From Cristatella mucedo (lineage: Eukaryota; Bryozoa; Phylactolaemata; Cristatellidae): 64,000 nucleotides of DNA. The position numbers were made by a program, and so were the translations under genes. A model generated the notes under the pieces. It did not search any database and was not told where the DNA came from. It worked only from the letters and a program-made list of their open reading frames with translations. This document shows positions 1 to 11,200 of the stretch, one piece after another. The stretch covers positions 1 to 64,000 of the forward strand of contig WPIO01000307.1 of NCBI GenBank assembly GCA_009760855.2, in the 5' to 3' direction. Numbering within the stretch: position 1 is the first letter of the stretch; the number at the start of each line of letters is the position of its first letter.

Positions 1-2324
1 ACTTACGTAATCGACCCAGTGAGCGGCCGGTCTGACCAATGCGCCGGTCTACTTCTATTCGTTTGAATGGTAACCTTTTGACCGAATCCGGTGTGAATCG
101 CACGCCATTTACGTTTCGCCTGGCTCGACCAATCGCGCCGGCGGTGCTCTGTGACGACCGCCCCTTTAGTCACTGCCATTCGATATATGTACAGCTACCT
201 GAGCATGTGGTACCTCAGCCTTCGATTATCGCGCCTGTCATGCTGGGCGATACTGCGTGCTGCTATTACGTCCTCAGAGGCAGCCATGACAGCTGAAAAC
301 TAAATCCGACAGAATATCTTTGAATTCGGCCGGCTTTTCTTGAGCTAAACTGACGGTACAACTGGCTTCCTAATCGTCAAGAGTCGTTCATACATCGCAA
401 CGGTTTCTCAACTTGCATCTGTAATCGGCGACGTTGTGGTCAGACCATCAGTCAATCAGAGCTCGGAGTGCGGCAGTCGGCGCTCCCTTTCCTCGGAACT
501 TTCAGTTTTATATTCGGTTTTATATTTTATATTTTATTTACTTTCTTTTATTTTTTTATTTTATATTTTATTTTTATATTTTATATTCAGTTTTATACTT
601 TATATTCAGCTTTATATTGCTAGCAACTCTTGCGAAACGTTCAGCGGCCACCTGGCAAGACCTGCCTGCTGCACACTGGCAGCTCTCTATTTCCGTTCGG
701 AGCTGTACTTCCTCCTGCTTGCTTCCTTAGCACTTCAACCTTATGCTCCGTCAGGGGAGACATATTTTCTTGGCCATATTCAGTTGCCGACCAAGGCCAA
801 TTGGACTTGTAGAAAAGGTGTGCAGGGCAGCTCCCCGGCGTTGCGTGCGTTATGTGCTACCGCAAATTTGTGTGAGTCTAATTTGAGATGTTTCATCTGA
901 CCTCACTTTGTACGGCATAGCGTGGCCGTGGCTCTTCCGTAAGTAATTCAGTTTGAAATGCACCTCATTGCATGGCGAATAGCTGGTTAGCTGCGGCTAA
1001 ACTGAGCCAAATTAAAAATGGTGACTTTAACCGCACTGGTACTTCAAGGAATTTAGTTGACCGGCGGTCCTCCACATCAGCTTTTTTTTTGGTGCGTGCA
1101 CGACTTAAATTGCGAACACGAGAACGGACATACTGTGCGGGCTTCTGCAACGTCTAAACCTGAAACACGTGGCCCCTACTATTAATGCCGGCCTATCACT
1201 GCTGACCGGCCTCGCGCTTCTCTCTCCTTTTGCCTCCCAATTGTCTCCAGAACGATTCGGCTTTGAATCGTTATCCCTAGCAACCTGCCTGGGCTGACAT
1301 TCGTCTCGCATTCTCTTTGCTAGTGCTGGAGGTCATTGTCGTCTCGCTTAGTCCTACCGAAGCATGCTTTACTGACTGTCAATCGGCAACAGTTTCCTAT
1401 TTGCGACCGTATTTAAGGACAGATGCTGTGGTTGATTGCACGCAACATTTTTGGTCTCGTCTTGTCTTTCTTGCCTCCACACCGCCGCCGTCACACCCTA
1501 CCCGCTTGTGCGGTACCACTCCCAGCGACAGCTTTTCACGAATGGCTACGTCCTTGAACTTTAGCCCAAGGTCGCATTTCTAGGATTTTGGTGTCGAGAG
1601 GAGTCGTGCTCTTGTATAAACGATCCGGGTAGTTTCAGTCATTGTGCATTGTGGGGCGGCGATTTCGCTCTTCGCGTTTTTCGCCGCTCGCGTTTCGCAT
1701 TCAAAGGCGTCAGAGAGACTCGACGGTAGTTTCGTTTGTAGTCTACGTTCCGTCGAGCACCGCTCTGCGAGTGAGGCGAGCAAGACTCTTCTGAGCTTTT
1801 CCGCCTTACCTTAAAGCCTCCAGCAGCAGATTTAAAGCTGACCGCTACAATCAGAATGTTTTTAGGATGCTCTGATGTACTGTGAGCACTTGAGCTGGCC
1901 GAGTTCGGCCGCGCCAGGGTGACTCGCTGTCTAGCCGGATGCGCCCGAGTTCTTGGTGAGCTGCGATCCATGATAAACATTGGCTCTATGATAATCAAAA
2001 TGAATGAGAACGCACTTGTTTCGTATATATCAAATGGCAAATCGTGACTCTGACAGCTCTAAGGCCCGTCAGTGAACAGCAGAAAACGACGCAACCACAC
2101 TGTGCCAAGTAAGCAAAGCTGTCTGGACGTGGGGAACAGACTCAATCTCATCGGGCTCTGCTGACGCGTTGGAAGCATCTGTCGGTAAGCGGGTGAGGTG
2201 GCATGCAAGAGACCTTCGTAAATATATATAGTTATAACTAAGCTTGACTAGTCGAAATACCTCTCGCCCAGCGCCAAGTCTGCTCCAGTCAACCCTTTTT
2301 GGGATTGGGTAGTTCGGATATCAA
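1..2324. other. No gene recognised
   Basis: Apart from an AT-rich minisatellite at 505..618 I see no coding, RNA or mobile feature here. The open frames are short, lack domain similarity and overlap on both strands. The promoter or first exon of the lectin gene could lie here or in 2831..4700. Confidence 0.5.
505..618. repeat. AT-rich minisatellite (TTTTATATT units)
   Basis: The tract is built from imperfect repeats of TTTTATATT and TTTATATTCAG within otherwise mixed-composition DNA. The Phe/Tyr/Leu-rich open frames over it are by-products of the repeat. Confidence 0.85.
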
Positions 2325-2830
2325 GCTATCGCTTTTAGGTCACTTCATTCTTTGGCTCCAGCCTATATCTCAGATCTACTCCCCCACCAGGCCAAGCATT
2401 TTACCACCCGCTTTTCGGAATCCAGCAGTCTAAAAATACCTCGTACAAACCTTAAATCCTTTGGAGACCGTGCATTTAGTTCGTACGCTCCCAAAGCCTG
2501 GACTCCCTCCCGACTTGCCTCACAACATTCCCTGACTTGAGCACATTTAAAAAGAACTTTAAGACGCACCTATTCAGGACAGCATTTAGTGGGTCCCTGT
2601 GATTCGTCCTTCACGTGCTTATGCGTGTTGACACTGTGCATGCTGCCACTAACCACATTTGCATGCTGACCCTGTGCATGTCACCCCTAACCATGTTATT
2701 CATGTGGTCTATCAAGCATGATATTACTCACGATTCAATCGCGTTTCCCTTTGCAGCAAATGTAAAACGCCTAGAGAGAGATTGAGTTCTCTGAGGGCGC
2801 TTTATTAAGAGCAATATTATTATTATTATC
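2325..2830 (+). mobile_element. L2/CR1-type LINE (family A), 3' end
   Basis: The segment encodes the C-terminal end of a LINE reverse-transcriptase protein (LAPAYISDLLPHQAKHF, KSFGDRAFSSYAPKAW). It is followed by a 3' UTR with two copies of a unit around CTGTGCATG..CACTAACCA, the tail GCGCCTAGAGAGAGATTGAG..GGGCGCTTTATTA, and a (TAT)n end. This is the best reference copy of family A's 3' end in the window. Confidence 0.85.
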
Positions 2831-4700
2831 GCTAAAGATCGACGGAATTCGCTCTGAAGCCTCGCTCTGGTGCCCAGCTATCGTATTTCCTAGCTCTCTC
2901 TCTCTCTCTATCGCTCTTTCCCGCTTCAGTTGTTCAGTTCAGTTCAGTTCGAAGCTGTAGCCAAGATTTTAGTAAGTATTGTGGCTAAGCCTCTACTTTG
3001 AAGGGAGCGATACAAACCCAAGGATTTCTATTCGGAATATCCTGGGGACAAGCTATCTTAAGTGCCAAGTTCAAATACTTTGTGCCTCGTAAAACGGTTT
3101 TTTTTAGAAGAATTAATCACTTTTGAACCTCCAAAATTGTTATCCCTTTCAATAAGCAGCATTAATGCAGCCTGAAGGTCAGCGGGCATTTTCTCTCCAG
3201 CCTCCACAATTCTATCTCATTAAATAAGCAGCAACGGAGCCTGAGAGTCAGAGGGCATTTGCCCCCCTTTATAGCTGGGCAGTGCCCAGGGTCATCCCCT
3301 ATTCCCCTACGCTTCCTCCTACTGTCACAAGCGATGAAATTATTTAATAGTTCCACTCGCTAAGCAACAGCTGAGAGCGACCCTTTTAGCCCCATCTATG
3401 GAGTACAACTAGAATATCTGTGGAGAAACGCAAAGACATCGTTCGCCGAAGGCTCGCTGCCAACAAATCTCTCGAACCGTCCTTACTTAGTGGTAGACCC
3501 TTTTTAGGAAACCCGGTAGCCGCACAGAAAGATGCCTTCGGGCTCCTAAGGGGATACTCAGGGCATCAGTTTTTGGCCAGTTGGGCTTGGCATGCAGTTA
3601 CTGTGGCTGGGGCAGTCTGGCCTGGCGCCCACAGTTCACCACCGCAGGTAGGCACAGCTAACTAAGGCTTCAGCCGCCCCATCCCAACCAGTTAACTACC
3701 TGTGTCGTGTTCTAGAGGCAAAACGCATCCAGCTGTGCAGCACAACATACATTTAAACATTGATGTAGATACTCTTCACTCTAGCAAGCCAAAGTCAATA
3801 TTTTCTTAGCTTTCAAAGACTGAAGACCTGAGATATTCGTGCGATCGATAACGAAATCCGTCGGTACACGAAGTCGTGGAAAGTAGGGGAAGTAGTACTG
3901 GAAGTCGTATGGAGTACAGGAAGTCGTAGGAAGTTCATGAAGTCGTCTCCTTCAGCTGGTGGTGGCAATTACGAGGCGAGCTCTGAGGTGCCCATTCCTA
4001 ACCCTGCGACGCTCTCCGAACTCACTGGAGCTGATTCCGCAGACGACAAGCGACAGGAGCCAGAGCTAGCTTTGACTTACGAGGCACTTGTTGCACACGG
4101 TCGCTGCGGTAGCCGTCCTCAATCCCGCGGGCTTGCTCGGCGGAAGGAAAGACGAGCACCATCATCCGATGCCAATGCCATCACGGTACGGCTGCTAGAG
4201 GCATTTTTTGTGAGCAACCTCGACTGAGCAGATTGAACTAGCACGGACACCTTGAAGCTGCATAACGAAGCTGCCTGAGCGAGACGAGTAGCCAGGATTT
4301 TGCCAAGAATTTCTCCAAGGTCAAGCTCTCGCCCTGTGGGGTTAACGGTCGAGGTGCTGACTTTTTAGGGGCTAGATCGCTTGCCGCGCCTGGGCCCTCC
4401 ACAGCGTGGGAGTACTAGTCGCACCGATCGTCGGAGGGCCGCACGGCAACGACGACAGAGCCAGAGCGGATTGCGAGGGTTCCGATGCCGCGAGAATTTG
4501 CCGCCAAGCCAATACGGTCCGGGAGTAAAGAGCTTGGCTGTAACAGCGGGCGAACGAGGTCATTGCAGGCGACGTGGCCGTTGCTGGGAAGTGCCAGCGA
4601 GCCACCGGCACTCAGGCTGCCGTGTCGTGTCGTTGATTTACTCGTCGTCCCTGATTAGCGGGAAGCCAGATTCGGTACGAAAATCGAGTCTGCCTTTCAG
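2831..4700. other. No gene recognised; short CT repeat and GAAGTCGT repeats
   Basis: A (CT)n run lies at 2892..2911. From 3869 to 3947 there are irregular repeats of GAAGTCGTRGGA. Open frames at 3420..3665 and 3937..4227 show no domain I know and no splice context tying them to the lectin gene, though an undetected 5' exon is possible. Confidence 0.45.
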
Positions 4701-5225
4701 TGGTAGCTCGATCCCTCACATCGCTTGGAACCCAGGTGTCTGCCAGTACGATCCGTTTCGGCCTTCAGCAGCCAGCCCCGGTACAAACCAGCGCTGCCTG
4801 CAGCCCCTGCATGAGACGTTTCCCTGCACACGCGTCTTCACGAACGTTCGTCTTCTCGGAGGGCAGCGCGGCAGTGCGACTCAGTCAGATCGAATACGCC
4901 CCCACAGACGGAGCTCCACACATCCGGACAACCTGCGTCGACGGCAGTTCAGAGACGCCATTTCTGGACCTTCACTGTCCCGGGGACAGCCTGATCCGAG
5001 TGCGGGAGCTGGTGTACATCGCCGACGGATCGCCGAAAGACCGGTCGCGCTGTTCACTCGCCGACGGGGACTGCTACCGCGTCGACGCGTCGCGGGCGCA
5101 CGGATGCAACGGCAAGCGGCGCTGCAGCGTCGCCCTCGCGCGAGCGCGCTTCTACGGCCACGAGCTGGCCGAGTGTGGCCGCGCGAGGGCGACGCGCTTT
5201 CAAGCCACCTACGCCTGCGTTAACG
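4701..5225 (+). CDS. Lectin gene exon a: SUEL-type galactose-binding domain
   Basis: From about 4875 the frame encodes a domain with the cysteine spacing of galactose-binding (SUEL) lectins: TTCVDGSSE, FLDLHCPGDSLIRVRELVYI, SRCSLADGDCYRV, HGCNGKRRCSVALARARFYG, ELAECG and ATYACVNG. The paired early cysteines, the GCNGKRRCSV core and the terminal xYxC all fit. The donor AACG|gtgagc leaves in phase 1. The 5' border is uncertain: phase-1 acceptors occur before 4701 and before 4875. The residues between them are low-complexity and may not be coding. Confidence 0.75.
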
Positions 5226-8200
5226 GTGAGCGACGACATCTTTCGGCCACCTTGCGCGCGGGAAATCTGCATCTTCTTTCGTGCGCGCGAGGTTCGAGGT
5301 TCTCGAGCCGCACGAGGTTGCAATCGAGGCCTCGAAGATCCGGTCCGGTAGCTTGTCGCGGCGGCCAGCATCGACTTCGAGCCGCGAAACGTGCGTCTGC
5401 TTCCGCCACGACAATCTGACAATTGCTAGGAATTTAAAGTGGGCGGGCGCTTTCGATATGCGACGACGATTGTCGATCCTCTTTTGCCACGCGCTGCCTG
5501 CTTTTCTCGGCGAGATCATCCGAACATCTATCCTCTCTCGGTTCTGCACAAGAGTTCGGACCAGACGGCAGGAGAATTTCCCCAAAAGTGCCTGTTCTGG
5601 CTAATCGGCCTAGATCGAGGCTTCGGTCACAGGCGCCCAGAGATTCTCGAGTCTATACGGGGCTAAATTTTCTACTCCCCTGCTGGAGCTGCACTGGCCG
5701 ACTCAGCATCTCCACTTATGGCAGCGCCGCTCGCTCGCGGGAATGGGTGAGGCGAGAGTTTTCTTACAAACCGGCCGCGGGAGCAGCTGGAAAACGCCGA
5801 AGCGTCACGAAGCGTCAAGCGACAGCGTAATGCCTCCGCCGTGCTGATTAGCTTCGCAGAGCCACGAGGAGCGAGGAGCCGAGTGGGCTCCGCCGCCGGA
5901 GAGCTCCTCGTAGGCCGGCGCGTGGGCGAAGCACAAGCTCTGTCTCGACTCTTTGCAGTGACCCGGCTGGAGGACATGTGCTCGCTGCCGCAGCGACGCT
6001 TCCCTCGCTTGGAAGCCCGCGAGGGTTTCATTGCCAGCTACGGCTATCCCGATCCGTACGCGAGCGGCCTGAACTGCTCATTCACGCTACTCGGCGGGCG
6101 GGTGACGCTTCGGGCCGAGAGCGTGCTGCTCGAGGACCGCGACGACTGTCTCATCACGAGGGACCTGCTCGGCGGCCGCTCGTGGTGCGGCGGTGGCACG
6201 GGCGGTCACGCTGCTCTGGAAAATCAGGACTTCGTCAGCAGCGGCAGCGGAAACTTCCTCAGGGTCACGTTCGTCACCAGCTCGAGACAAGCGACCAGAG
6301 GCGGCGTGTGGCTCCACTACACAGGTTCGTCGCCGGCGCGTCGCTCTGGGGCGGGGTAAGGTCAGAGTTAAGGTCAGGTCAGGTCAAGGTCGGATTACGG
6401 TCAGGATAAGGTCAGGTTATGGTCAGGTTAAGGTCAGATTAAGGTTAAGGTAAGGATGTGGCTGCGTAAGGCTGCGGAGAAGAAAAGAGGAAGAGGCGAG
6501 GAAGGACCAGATAGAGCGGGGCAGCGCAGCGACGCAGCAGAGAACCATCGCAAAACCACGTTTTTCAGAAACGCCGCTGGACAAAACGCACGACAGCGAG
6601 GAAGAAGATGGCCAAGCGACGACGCACGACCACGGTCGCACTAGTGTGACGGCGGCGACGGTGGCTCAGCTTCTTCCGGGGCAGATGAGCGTTGTAGAAG
6701 CGGTCGACCGAACGACTTATGATCCGAAATACGGCAGAGCGGACGTCGAGTCGCGTTTCGCTGCATCAAAGAGACCCAACGTCGAGGTAGACCAGCCCGG
6801 CGACGTCTCGTCCGGCGCTGCCGAAGATGCGCAAGAGGCGCTGGGAGGAGAGGAGGACGACCAAGATTCTGAGGACGACGAGACGGAGAACTACGACGAC
6901 GAGGACGACATCGGCGACGGCACGGCCGACGACGACGCTTCACATCCCTCGGGCCCGGTTGAAACGTCCGATGACTCCACCCTGGAGGAGGACAATGACG
7001 CCACCCCGGCAGAGGACAAAGACGCTGCCCCGGCAGAGCTCGACGGCGGAAGTGCTGCGGCCAAAGTAGAGGCGCCGGTGACCACAGCCGAGATCGGCGT
7101 CGACGAGGCGAGTTCGGCTGATAAGGCCAAGGTCGCCACCGGCGCCCTGCTCGTCTACAACATCTCGGCCAACGCCAGGGCAGGCGATCCTGAGAATTTG
7201 AGTAAGTCAGCTCGTCCAGTAAGTCACCAGTCTTTGATTTCAGACGCAAAGTATTTGGAGCTCGAAAGAGAGCGAGAGCGAACCTCCTCTAACCCCCGCA
7301 GCACTTATCACTTATCCAGCGGTCTGTCCTCTGACCCAGCAGCCGGCCTCTGACCCAGCGGCCTGGCGATGGCCATTTGTCTTAAGTGCCTCGAGGTTAA
7401 TACAAGATGGGACTGGCAGCGAAGGTAACCACCCCCCCCCCCGTGGGGGGCTCGAAGCTAAACGCAGCGACCAGAATTTGAGACATAAATTGTTCGGCCT
7501 GCAGCAGCAGCAGAGGAGTCGAAACACCGGATGCACGACCGGCCGCCTCGCTCAGTGGGCGTGCCGATTCAACGGACCGGCGGCCGCCGATGTGACCTGT
7601 AGCGGGCCCGAAATGTAGACGAAAGGCGCCCATGGTCCGTAGTTTCGCCAAGGGGGTTAAAGTTGCACATTTGGCCACGGCCACTAATAGAACGTGCAAG
7701 CGATTTGCCTTGTGATTTCTTGTGGCTGTGGTCGAGGGTGCGGCTGACTATCTCAGACCGACGAGTGCGACTGGGAGCAGCCGATAGCTGAGCTGGCGGT
7801 CGCATACGCGCTTGCTTCCTCACGGCAGGTGTAGAACTCTCAGACGGTGGTAATGCCAAATTTTAGGGAACCACACCTACCGTATATATCGGCCATTCGC
7901 TGAGATGCACTGGAGAGGCTTTCGGTGAGCGTTGTTTAGCTCACAGCTCGGAGTACGCGTCTCGATTGGTGAAGCAGAATGAGGCGAAGTGGAATGTCGG
8001 TCGAAAAGGTGGGTACTCGGGCAGAACCACTGCAGCAGACATGTCACGTCGCCGACAGGAGCCAGGTCAGCTTCGTTTGACGAGATATCGAAGAAATTCT
8101 TGGAATAAATAGGGAGGAGTGAAATCCCAGCGCTGGCAAAGGATTAGCCCCTCGTTGCAACCGTCTTTTCATCAAAAAGTTGGCAGCCAACGCGCATAGG

Positions 8201-11200
8201 CTCAGTCTCGCATGAAGACCTTGGAAAGTAGGCTTACGGGCGGGGGCGGAAACAGTACTGCTAAAGATACCACCATGTTGGGCGCAATGATGGTATGTTG
8301 GGCGCCTTCATTCTAGGCCCTGGCGGTAAATGCCAGAGTGCGAGCTTGTATAGGTAAAATTAATTTGTATTGTGCCATAAGAGAACTAAATCTCTATACT
8401 GGCGCTTTACATATGCCGAAGGGCTCGTCGTTAAAGGTGAGAATCCTACTTCTGGGCGAAACCAGCTTGGAATCATGCAATAGCTATTCGGCTACATAGT
8501 CGCTATAAATAATAAAATGAGGAGCCGTCGTGTTTTATTCAATAGAAAGGACGCGGTTACTAAATTTCTCCACTTGTATGACCGACTTCGTAGCCTAGCT
8601 AAGTACAGATTGCATCTCTAAGGAGACTTCCGGTAGTCATCCTTAGGAGTCCAGGGCATTTGCTGTCATCAGACGCCATTCTGACAAAATGTCCGACATG
8701 TAACAGCTCGCCGGTCAACAAATCGAAGCAGTTATAAGAATGAATAAGAAATTTGGGCTACCACTTCCCCAATATTTTCCAACTCAGCCTCCACAGTTTT
8801 GCCGCTGACCCATGCTAAGGCGAGAGCCTTGGGTGGATATTAATCGTAGGACAGTCGTCGTAGCACAGAGAGCTAGCGATGCTGCCGATTGCTTTGAGCG
8901 GAAATAAGTGTGACAAAAGCAATCACGACAAATAGCAAATGAAAACAATTCAAGCAGTTCTAAAGTAAAAAATTGACGCACAAGTGGTAAAAATAAACTT
9001 GCGAGCTTTTTAAAATGCAAAAACTGCTCTAAGTCTTTAGTATACGGATGAGCTCAATAGCTTCCAACTTCTGATTGGCTCCAGCGTTAAATAGCCTCTA
9101 TCCATAACGCTTATTCAGGCCAACAAATTGTAATTGAACTAGGCGGTTTCGACATGCATCAGCTTTTGCACTAATATGTTAATGATAATAATGTATACAG
9201 CGCCCTCGAAGGACATTAAATCTCTTTCTAGGCGCTTTACATACGCTATTGAGGAAGCATAATCTACGGATTACTGGCAAGGACGGAGCCAGGATTTTGA
9301 CGTCGGGTCAAGGTCAGGCTTTTCAGGTGGAGGGGCAAGATACATTGCTCCTGGCCCAAAGGGGCCTAGGGAAATTGACTCCAGGATATAGGTATACTTC
9401 CCTATTTCCTTGGGAAAATTGCCCCCACTACCGCTCTTTTGGCGCCCGCCATTGGTTGCTGGTAACGCACCTAATGTCAACGAGTGACTAGGGCTCGTGT
9501 TATGATGCACAGCCTGGAGGGAGGAGTAATAATGGCAGCAATAATACGTAGACTGAAACCAGAGATTCAAGGGAACTAAGAGTTTGTGACACAACCTATA
9601 AGTAAATATTCTGCTAGACTGGGAGCAAGTGCTGGTCAGCAAGAAGTAGGCAATGTGGTTACACTAAGACAGGCAAACCTGGTTGCAGATTTTCGCACCA
9701 ACTGTAAGTTCCTTTGCATGGGCTGGTAGACCTGCAAGTAGGGAATTACAGAAGTCGAGATTGGATGTAACAAATGCATGGAGCAACTTGGATACGGTAT
9801 CCGTGCGCAAGTAGGCCCCAAATTTTGGCAATACTACGTAGCCGAAGTAGGCAGATTCCCCTGTGGAGCTGATCGGGTTGTCTAGTGAAAGTTCACTTTG
9901 GAACAGCACAAACAGAAGTCACGCAGGTCTATTTGAGGTAGGCTTCCAGAGCTGATTTCGAGTGTTGGACGTTCCAATCTCCGAGTCACACTTGGTTGGC
10001 CTATAACTAGTAAGATGTTTGTATCGTTGTTCAGCTCGAGAGAGCTTGCTGCCATCAATGCCTGGATGTCAGAAATACATGCAGCGCTAGGAGTTGAGAG
10101 ATTGTTGTGGTGGAGAGCTGGGAAGGATCAAAGCAAAGGTACAATTCAGTGTCATCTGCATCAAAGTAGAAGCCTAGATTATGCATGGCGATCACATAGG
10201 CAAGAGGGAGAGTTCACGCTGTGAAAAGAAGCAGACCAAGCACAGAGCCCTGAGGTTCACCTTACTTCAGCAGTTCCCTAGTTGATCTGTGTCCATTCGA
10301 ATCAATTATCTAGAGTTTCCCACTGAGATTTGACCTAAACCATTGGGGTGCAGTGCCAGTGATGCCCAGATGAGATGAAAGGCGCTCAAGAAGTACTCAT
10401 CGATCAGTGGAACCAAACTCCGACAACAGATCAAGAAAACCAAACGAAGACTTTACCTAAGACTGAATTCTTGAGTTCGTTATGCTCCCGAAGAAATTGT
10501 GACTTTTGAGTGATTAGCTCTCAAAACAGAGTGGAACTTACTAGCGAAATTTGGGAGTTGGAGAGCTCAGACGGTCTACCAATACTCGTTCAAACGTTTT
10601 AGATAGACACGGTGGTAGGGAGGAAGTTGCTCTAGTTCTCTTGGTCTATTGCTGGTTTCTTAATTAGTCACCATAAAACAGTCTGTTCGAAAGGTTCCGG
10701 GACAATATCCGATGCTAGCAGCATATGTAGTATATTAGTTATGCATGGCACCAGCAGTCCTAGTCATCGTAGAGGTAGGAATGTGGGCAGAGAGTCTGGA
10801 GCAGCGGTTCTCAAACTGTGAATCGCGACCCCTCTGGGGGTCGAACGACCCTTTCACAGGGGTCGCCCAAGACCATCGGAAAACACGCATTTCCGATGGT
10901 CCTTTACTATAATTGCGTATTGTCTTTGTGACTAATCACTATGCTTTAATTATGTTCAATTTGTAACAATGAAAATATATCCTTCACATACAATATTCAC
11001 ATTACGTTCATAGTAGCTAAACTGCAGTTATGAAATAGCAACGAAAATAATTTTATGGTTGGAGGTCGCCACTACATAAAAAAAATATAATTCATTTTTA
11101 TAGCGCCCCAAGAGCACTTAATCTCTTTTCAGGCGCTTCACATATGCCCCGGGGCTTGAGCCCACGACCTCAGTCAGACTTTGGTCGGGGCGAGTACCTT

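Noticed and set aside
3937-4227. 96-codon frame starting MKSSPSAGGG
   Set aside because: No hydrophobic signal sequence, no recognisable domain and no phase-matched splice link to the lectin exon.
4381-5223. 280-codon plus-strand frame overlapping the lectin exon
   Set aside because: It is in a different frame from the lectin domain and is Arg/Pro/Gln-rich, with no domain or splice support.
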